Shown here: one piece after another, positions 56,926 to 64,000 of the stretch
How the letters are laid out: each line of letters starts with the position of its first letter
Position numbering within the stretch: position 1 is the stretch's first letter
NCBI GenBank assembly: GCA_021613375.1
Contig: CM038703.1
Location: 19,772,194-19,836,193, forward strand
Reading direction: 5' to 3'
Source of the DNA: Megaleporinus macrocephalus
Taxonomy: Eukaryota > Chordata > Actinopteri > Characiformes > Anostomidae
Length of the DNA: 64,000 bases
Program-made: the position numbers and the translations under genes
The notes under the pieces: generated by a model
The model's database searches: none
The model's input: only the letters and a program-made list of their open reading frames with translations
Told to the model about the DNA's origin: nothing

Positions 56926-59199
56926 CATGACGGTCGGTCATAATATTGAATGGGAGAGCCCCTTCCCAGCATGATCAATAAAACATTGAAATGAACTCTG
57001 GCAAGATACTGGCCACATTTCAATGTTCAGAAGATATACTTTAACTAAGGCTTTAGCAAGCTAACAGAACATACACACAATATTTTACATTTTACAGTAA
57101 CAGCACCTATAACTTGAGCACAACCTAGGAGAATTTGAAGTGCAAATCATTCCTGAAGGCCTCTGTAAAACAGAAATGTACACAATTAAGCAGTATAAAA
57201 ATAAAAGCAGTTATAATTAAAACAAATACATGTTTAAACGTCCGAATGTAATACAGCTGCTATAGCATTACTGTTAGCATGTGAATCTCATAGAGATGCT
57301 AGAAACACTATTGCAGTGGTGTAAATCTGACAATTACAGGCTTATAAAACAAATAAAACATTTCTGTATTAAACATTGCCATGTAAACAAATGCTGCAAG
57401 CATCTCAGCCAATTAGATTTTAGAACTGACCTACTGACCTCAGTGCCCAAACCCTGGAAAAAGCATTCTGTGACCATATTGTTCCATCAGCACAATGTTT
57501 ATGAGCGGTCAATGCTGGCTACAGCTTTTAAATCAAGATATCAAGAACAGTTTGACGCGGAGGTGTTGATCCGTACAAAATTAATATGTTACAGACATTG
57601 TATGCGTTATTGCCTACAATAACATATCCAGACATCCAGAACTACCTTGATAATACTGCATTGGTGTACACATGGCAGCAGTTAAAATCTTACAAATGAC
57701 TTGAGATTACTTACAGTTATCTATGGACGGGTTTAATTAACTAAACCATCAAAATGTTGCTGTGACTGCAACAGTGAGTAATAGTAATCTAGGTTTAATG
57801 GGGTTAATCAGTGTTAACTTGATGCGTAAGGTATGTGAGCTTTGCTAACAGTCTGGCATTAACTAACAGCACTTACTGTGTAGCTAATTCACAATGATTC
57901 TTAACACTTAACAACAACATAATTCAACCTTCACCTAACTGTCTACTTTACTGTTAGGGAGCAAACGTTAGATAATTGGATGAAAAAGTATCCAAAGCTT
58001 TCTCCTTTGCCATCTGAGCTCTTCAGACACTCTGCCCTCATCATCATACTTTAAAAGCTCACACAGTTTTGTTTTCTTGTTGGTGTTGTTACTACAAACA
58101 TGTACCAGGCAACACACTACAACCATAATGTACCATTCTATTAGAATAGTATATTACTAATTAAATACAAACAGTGGCTCAGTAAGTGCCATGGTTGCCA
58201 CCACAGACACTAAAGACCACCAGCTACTGGGAGGCGGAGCTGGATAGTATGGGTATGGGTATTAGCCCGCATGGATATTGACTGTGGAGGGTTTTTTACT
58301 TTTTTAAACCACAACACACTTAAAGCGCAGTCTCATTGCGTGCATCTACAGCTTATATTATAAGTATAGCTCATATTTGTCTTACAACCTTTGTTTTTTA
58401 CTGGGTCTACAGAAGACCAAAACAATCAGCTTCTTGTCGTTGCTTTACAGCCAGGAAAAAAAAAACGTTGATGCCAAAAACCTTTTGTCGTGGTATGGTT
58501 CTCATCACACTCTGTCGCTTTGGATCCCTACGATCACCACTGGTGGGCGTTTCTTCACAGTGCTGGAACTGTACTGAATATATCTAGGGCAGTTTCTAAT
58601 ATGTGTTAATGTAACTCAGAAGCTTTAGATGAGAAAAAAAATACAGATATAACTCAGATATAGCTGTGCTCAGCTTTACTTTAGCAATTAACCTTTGAGC
58701 ATCAAATTCCATGTACACTTTATCTAATTAAACATGTTTCCTTCAGATATTTACTATTAATAGTTTCATATGTATGAAACCAGACATTTTCATTATTGTG
58801 TTAAAGAGAAAGTGACCTGTGGAATACCTCATGTGCAATGTTTGCTATTTGTGGCAACACATTGCCATATTATAGCACCTATTTATAGGCAGCTTCCTAC
58901 ATAAAACTATATGTAAGATATTTTGATTGCCTCATTAAGCTATGAATGTATAATAGGCTTAAAGTGAAGCAGAATTAATATTGAAAACTATATGCTATAT
59001 TATACATCATGCACAGTAGCAATGCTCGATGGGTCGAACAAATTGTTAAAAAACTCTTACCTGACTGGTAAAATGATATAACGAGGCTAGGCAAAGTATC
59101 CAATGGGCTCGTACAGTTAACGATGGGATGCTATAACTATAATAATGACTCATGTACATGAATAGTCTGTTTTTGTCACCACTTTCCAAAAGCAACTTG
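56926..59199. other. AT-rich spacer, no gene seen
   Basis: The 113-codon ORF 57281-57622 has no domain or splice context. No repeat family was recognised. Confidence 0.4.
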
Positions 59200-60780
59200 G
59201 TGCTCAACATACTGCTGTGGTGTTTTGCTAGTCAGCCTCTTTAGCATAAAGGGAATTTATCCATTTATATTCCATAAAAGGAGATTCAGTCTCTGCTATG
59301 TGATAAATTCAAGGATGGATGTACTTCCATTGACTGGTAATAAGTTCTCAATGGCCTGAGGAGATAGTTTCAGTGAAATGGTCTCTATGCGGCTTGAAAA
59401 TCTCACCTATTTCTCAGTTCTGCCTCTCTAAAGAAGGATATAGAATAGTGATACAGGTTAGAGAAACATCATGCCTGGATGGAAAGAGGTGTGCTTGCAG
59501 AACAAAGAACTTCATATATGATCTATGACTGAACATCTGCAGAACCAACTGCTACTATAGTAGAAGAGGCTGCAAAAAATCACAGAAGTGCATTTATAGA
59601 TGAAGGGAAAAACAGTCCTATCTGTAAGGGACATTAATTTAAAAAGATTTTTTTCCAATTTTGGGTCATATATATTGGTCCAGTCACACAGTGCAAAGAG
59701 TAGCTGGCCTTTTTAAGAGGTGTAAAAACTGAAGGGGAGTCGAAAGGTTTTAATTTGGCAGCAATGATATTTGGAGAATTGGCTGCAGTCTGAGAAAGGA
59801 GCCAAGCAAGGTGCTGTTTTAGCTTCTCCTTTTGCACCAATCAGACCTAAACTCCAGTTACTGTCCACATGAAGGCAAAGGAGTTTCTAATCAACAGGAG
59901 ATCTATCTCATCATTAGAGTTCCCCCTGCTTTCACTCCTTCCTCTTCAGTAGAACAGTGTACCCTGCTTCTTACAGTCTACAGATGATGCAAATGCTCCT
60001 GCAGTATAGCCTGGAGTGGACTAGTGAGATTGTACTGCCATACAATGACATAATGAGAAAGCAGTATAGGGAAAAATATACAGAGGACTATACAGAGGAT
60101 GTTTTAATGCTCCAAGCTCTGATACTGGTCAATGCATGACGCTGTTATTGTTGGTATTTACTGCATAAACTTTCAAAGCTATGCACATGGTTAAGCACGA
60201 TGTCCATGCAATTCTCCCAGCAGTACAGTTGACATGCCCATGGGCAGACGTTCAACCAGCAGAACCACAGCCATGTGCTAATTAGATGTGTATCAGTTGG
60301 GCTTGATGTCATTTTCACAAACCGATCTGGCCTTTGCAAGAGCAGCTAGCAAACATACTCCTGTTCAGAGATGCATTCATTTTAATTGTTCAGGACAAAC
60401 TCTACTGCCAGGCAATTGCTGTCTAATGTCATGCCAAGTCAAGGCTGTGTTTTTTTCTAGCCCAGGAACATGATTGTATCTTTGATTTCTCTGCATTTCA
60501 TTTGCACAGTAATGCAGCCCTGTGACACGAATCACCTTCAGTGGGCTGGAGAGATGCTCTGGCCTTTAGCAAACATCTGCATCACCAGACAATGCCGCTG
60601 ATTAACGTGAAGTGGAGAGAAAGTGTTTGAAGGGGGAAAATGTATAGAGAATATAGTATCATTTACAATGCAAATGGCGCATAGGGTTACAGGCCCATCG
60701 CTAGTGCAGGGGTGGTTTAAAAGGGTTCTATTACAACCCAGCCACATAATGCAATTGCAGTTTTCCCCCATCACTGTTTA
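59200..60780. promoter_or_regulatory. candidate conserved non-coding cluster
   Basis: At least two dense blocks are present. 60145-60480 has gccatgtgctaattagatg, gatgcattcattttaattg and caggcaattgctgtctaatg. 60520-60780 has ccgctgattaacgtgaag, acaatgcaaatggcgc and cataatgcaattgcag. 59200-59450 and 59860-60010 are weaker. Short ORFs overlap without domains. Confidence 0.4.
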
Positions 60781-60914
60781 AGATGAACTAAGATGAATAT
60801 TCCTGTCGACAGAGAATGCCTCAGCCCCAGTCACAAGATGAAGTGAGCTGGGGATGTAACAATGTATATAATGAATGTGTCAGGGGCACAGCTTTAAACT
60901 GCCCTTTCACCACT

Positions 60915-60990
60915 TACTATTATACTATTATACAATAAATTATATTATATTATTATACTATATTTTATACTGTTATATATTATATTACTA
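60915..60990. repeat. AT-rich simple sequence
   Basis: Degenerate tatta/attata words. Confidence 0.8.
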
Positions 60991-61910
60991 AAATCTCCAA
61001 ATAAAATTTTCAATGTAAGGTTGTAAAGGTAGGCTTTCAAATCAAGACTTCTATATTGTCCTTGGCTTGGACGTATGGTTCTAAGAAATTCCTTTCTTGG
61101 TATATGAGTTTTGCATCAGCTGCACTCTACTCATGTGCAACACTTGTGAATTCTCTATAATTTTAACTTAGAAATTCATTTATCGCTGAGTTATACTGTT
61201 GTAGAAATTGAAAATTGGCAACTTGCATTCATTTGAAAAGTGAATGGCATCACCAGCTTAGGACTGAGAGACCAGCATCTCCATCCACTATGGACAAAGC
61301 AAATTAAATGCTGAAACCACATAATGCAGCAGCGATATTAACAACTGTGATAAAAAAAATATGGATGTGAGATTAGGCCATAAATATAAAGGCTTTCCTG
61401 TATGATTTAAAAAATAAATAAATAGGGAAGTTAGGGAAATTTATGTAAACACAATAAAACAAAGTCAAATATATTGCTGCTACTGAAACCTGGTATTATT
61501 AGAATGACTTCAGTACATGAGACCTACCCAGGTTTTCATGACAGTTGACATAACCCAATATAAATTCTTATAAATGCTTATTCCAATCCATAAAGGCTGC
61601 TTCAGGTGGCTATGATCAAAACTGGCATATATAATTTGTCATGACAAGTTTATGTAGGGTATTGTATTTTTAAACAGACTATGAAAATACATTCTGATTT
61701 TAAGTGATGCACATCTTAAATGCTTCTGTATTACTGCAGCTTTTTACATAATTGTGTAAAACTACTTGTAGTATATTTTTATAAGTATAGATGGTGATGA
61801 AAGTCTCTGGAATTATTCTACGGTCAGAATTTGCCTCACTAAAGCACATTTTGCAGAGATCACCGTGGGGTCTACAGGGTTAAACTTTAAAATGGTCATC
61901 ATTTACAACA
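60991..61910. other. AT-rich spacer
   Basis: Nothing recognised. Confidence 0.45.
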
Positions 61911-62000
61911 TGTTTCTTTAAAGAACCATCCACTGAAAGGTTCTTCTATGGTGTACATATCAAAGAACCATATTTGGTACCTTAATTTTTCCACAGTGCA
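61911..62000. repeat. 'ggttctt' repeat fragment
   Basis: Ttctttaaagaaccatccac, aaaggttcttctatggtg and aaagaaccatatttgg. This is the best preserved stretch of the word type also seen at 27421 and 43743. Confidence 0.5.
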
Positions 62001-62099
62001 CTGCAAGTTTGTTCGTTCTTTCCTCTCCTTCCTTCTTCTGATTTGATTTGAATTTATTTAAACTGCATGTCAAGTGAAACAATAAGCCGGCATATTGTC

Positions 62100-62620
62100 T
62101 CACTACATGATCGACTGAGGCATTTTCTCATGCATGAATGTGCCTATTGACTCACGCTGTGCTGTGGTCTCTAGCATCTACTGTAAAATACAGCTTTCAT
62201 CATCTACAGCGTTTACAACTTCACACTCCTGCTTCACGCGCTACATTCCTGTGTACAGTACACGCTGAGGAGCCAAACCATGTGGCATTTAAAGCTGCAG
62301 AGACGGGAACGCAGGCCCCCCACGTGTGCCAAAAGAAGCCTGGAGAGATGGAGTCAGTGTGGGACGAGTCCTCAAGAGAGCAGCTCCTGTCCTGTCTGCG
62401 GCCCTGCAGCTCTCATGTGTGAAGAGCGCAGCGTATGGAGGCAGTGAACTGAAAAGGCGACCGGCAGCCTGAACAGAGAGGACACATTGAGTACAACTGT
62501 GTTTTATGCCCTGCTAACATGTTACTGAATGGCTGCTCATCTTTGTTTGATGGCCGCCTGAGCCAGTTGCATGAGTTGCATGAGTCATTCTCCCATGCAG
62601 GTAATAGACTAGTAATAGCT
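62100..62620. promoter_or_regulatory. candidate conserved non-coding block
   Basis: Balanced to GC-rich unique block. It includes a paired E-box/CACGTG region (cccccacgtgtgcc near 62317-62330), ggcatttaaagctgcagag, and a short tandem gttgcatga at 62568-62584. The 94-codon plus and 75-codon minus ORFs have no domain. Confidence 0.35.
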
Positions 62621-62879
62621 AACAGAAATGATGTGGCCAAGTTTTTTTAACCACATTTCATGGATCAAAGACATCTAAACATAGTTTCTTTCATAAAAAC
62701 CGTTAAGGACCATGCTAGCTTGTTTGGTTACAGGGGTCCAAAGCTGTGGTATGCCAGAATTTCAGAATGGTTAAACTGTTATGCAACTGCTAGGACTGGG
62801 GTTAAAAGAAACTTTCACTAGGTCATCCTTTATTCGGTATAGCTATCCTACACAAAGTTTATACTGTGCTAAAGTTGTA
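62621..62879. other. AT-rich spacer
   Basis: Nothing recognised. Confidence 0.4.
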
Positions 62880-63240
62880 GGCAATGTTGTTCCAATGACA
62901 TTGGAATAAAACATGTACAAATCAATTAAACTCTTTATTTCAAATGTTGAAACTGAGCAATTGGAAAACACATGCCAATTTAATGCCTGCAACATGTTGG
63001 GGCAGGTTCGTGTTTACCACTGTGTTCATTACCTCTTCTTTTAACAACTCTCTGTAACTGTTTGGGAACTGAGGAGAACGAGTGAAATGCTTTCTTATTC
63101 TGCATGATGTTGGTGATTTCAGGTGCTCATCAGTTTTCTTTGATGTAATATTTGTTTTACTATGTGTCAAATGCCTTCAGTGCATCGTGGATTCTTTGAC
63201 TGCAGAGCCAAGCTGTAATACAAGCAGACTGTGGTTCATT
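62880..63240 (-). mobile_element. Tc1-like transposon remnant, part 1 (interrupted)
   Basis: Read on the minus strand, this matches the C-terminal part of a fish Tc1-like element I recognise: tttaccactgtgttcattac, ctcttcttttaacaactctc and gtttgggaactgaggaga on the plus strand are diagnostic. The sequence breaks off near 63240 (agactgtggttcattatctt) and resumes at about 63510 and 63839. Its frame is broken by stops and shifts. Confidence 0.65.
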
Positions 63241-63500
63241 ATCTTAGAATTAGAATTAGACACTATTTTGCCACCTGTGTTTGTACACCGTGGAAGTTGA
63301 CCTTTACATTTAACCCATCTGTGCAGTGAAACACCCACATATACACACATATGAGTGAACATACACACTAGGAGGCAGTGAGCACACATGCCCTGAGCAG
63401 TGGGCAGCCCTATTCACAGCACCCGGGGACCAGTTGGGGGTTAGGTGCCTTGCTCAAGGGCACTTCAGTTGTGGCCTGCTGTGGCCGGATCCCTAAAATT
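63241..63500 (+). repeat. fish interspersed repeat inserted in the Tc1-like remnant
   Basis: Words tttaacccatctgtgcagtg, aggaggcagtgagcacac, gagcagtgggcagccctatt, cagttgggggttaggtgcct and ttgctcaagggcacttcag mark a repeat very common in fish genomes. Its family is uncertain to me. No target duplication could be fixed. Confidence 0.7.
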
Positions 63501-63523
63501 CAGCTCACAACTGTCTTGGTGAA

Positions 63524-63535
63524 GTAAGCAAGACC
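63524..63535 (+). repeat. 12-bp target-site duplication, left
   Basis: Gtaagcaagacc, identical to 63827-63838. Confidence 0.8.
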
Positions 63536-63826
63536 ATCCATCCATTATCTGCCGCTTTATCCGGCTGGTCGGGGTCACGGGGGAGCTGGAGCCAATCCCA
63601 GCGTTATCGGGCGAAGGCAGGGTACACCATGAACAGTTTGCCAGTCCATCGCATGGCCAACATAACACTTACACCTACGGGCAATTTAGAGTGACCGATC
63701 AACCTGACTGCATGTCTTGGGACATGTGGGAGGAAACCGGAGTACCCGGAAGAAACCCACTCAAGCACGGGGAGAACACACTCCACACAGAACAGCCCAG
63801 ACCAGGGATCGAACGCGGATTGTCTT
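63536..63826 (+). repeat. interspersed repeat, copy 3 of 3, complete insertion
   Basis: About 291 bp from atccatccattatctgccg to cggattgtcttg, collinear with 46833-47135. It is bounded on both sides by the 12-bp direct repeat gtaagcaagacc, as expected for target-primed insertion by LINE machinery. The bounded unit has no coding capacity, suggesting a SINE or a very short LINE tail. Confidence 0.85.
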
Positions 63827-63838
63827 GTAAGCAAGACC
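63827..63838 (+). repeat. 12-bp target-site duplication, right
   Basis: Gtaagcaagacc, identical to 63524-63535. Confidence 0.8.
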
Positions 63839-64000
63839 TTGCCTGAAAAAGACTTCACCTGGATGGGAACATGAGTTGCTCCAAAACCTGCATACATTAA
63901 GGATACCTTTACAGAAGTCCCCCATGCCAAGTGCACTAATATCAACCATACCATCACACATGCTGACTTGATCACAACCCAAAACTGGTTTGGGACCCTG
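63827..64000 (-). mobile_element. Tc1-like transposon remnant, part 2 (runs off the window)
   Basis: The plus strand reads ccttgcctgaaaaagacttc, gttgctccaaaacctgcata and cccatgccaagtgcactaat. This continues the element at 62880-63240 and 63505-63535 after the nested insertions. The element extends beyond base 64000. Confidence 0.6.

Noticed and set aside
1..64000. CRISPR arrays, bacterial operons, ribosomal or transfer RNA genes
   Set aside because: No regular spacer-repeat array, no operon-like ORF packing and no tRNA or rRNA signature was seen. Composition and repeats are those of a vertebrate genome.
1..64000. Known conserved microRNA genes
   Set aside because: I looked by eye for the mature sequences of common conserved families (let-7, miR-9, miR-124, miR-10, miR-181, miR-219 types) and saw none. 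A hairpin-folding scan could still find novel ones.
1..64000. Endogenous retrovirus
   Set aside because: No protease, reverse transcriptase or envelope-like frame and no pair of long terminal repeats was seen.

Overview
This window looks like about 64 kb of non-coding vertebrate nuclear DNA, most likely from a teleost fish. The evidence is the absence of any long or conserved open reading frame, the many dinucleotide microsatellites ((CA)n, (GA)n and long (TA)n), and many decayed Tc1/mariner-like DNA transposons. There are also short fish-type interspersed repeats with LINE-like 3' tails. Several repeat families match ones I remember as common in otophysan fish (characins, catfishes). That placement is from memory and is not proven by the sequence.

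No protein-coding gene can be called with confidence. The longest ORFs (up to 188 codons) run through microsatellites or repeats, or lack any recognisable domain. The best gene-related signal is a CpG-rich island at about 32.4-33.4 kb. It carries two good splice-donor sequences on the minus strand, with a GC3-rich minus-strand ORF just downstream (31874-32188). It could hold the first exons of an unidentified gene or long non-coding RNA. A weaker candidate exon with a consensus donor lies at 50153-50252 on the plus strand.

The rest alternates between two kinds of DNA. One kind is AT-rich spacer with decayed repeats. The other is unique blocks of 300-900 bp with balanced composition and many homeodomain-, Sox-, octamer-, AP-1- or CRE-like motifs. 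These blocks look like the conserved non-coding elements of gene deserts around developmental regulators. The main ones are near 0-0.9, 3.1-5.1, 11.0-11.4, 12.6-13.0, 13.4-14.1, 15.2-15.8, 16.8-17.2, 20.4-20.7, 22.7-23.2, 27.0-27.3, 27.8-28.7, 38.2-38.9, 41.2-41.4, 43.2-43.7, 45.3-45.8, 48.9-51.2, 59.2-60.8 and 62.1-62.6 kb. Conservation cannot be tested from one sequence, so these calls are pattern-based.

Mobile DNA includes seven Tc1/mariner-like remnants (18.5, 29.6, 36.5, 48.4, 52.1, 55.0 and 62.9-64.0 kb), all broken. Other repeats are three copies of a fish interspersed repeat (1.9, 46.8 and 63.5 kb), sense and antisense copies of another family (11.9 and 56.9 kb), and LINE-like tails. 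At the right edge a repeat has inserted into a Tc1-like element and is flanked by a 12-bp target duplication. The most unusual structure is a duplicated segment of about 470 bp (39709-40186 and 41380-41835). Its left copy is itself bracketed by a 31-37 bp direct repeat. I found no convincing novel gene system.
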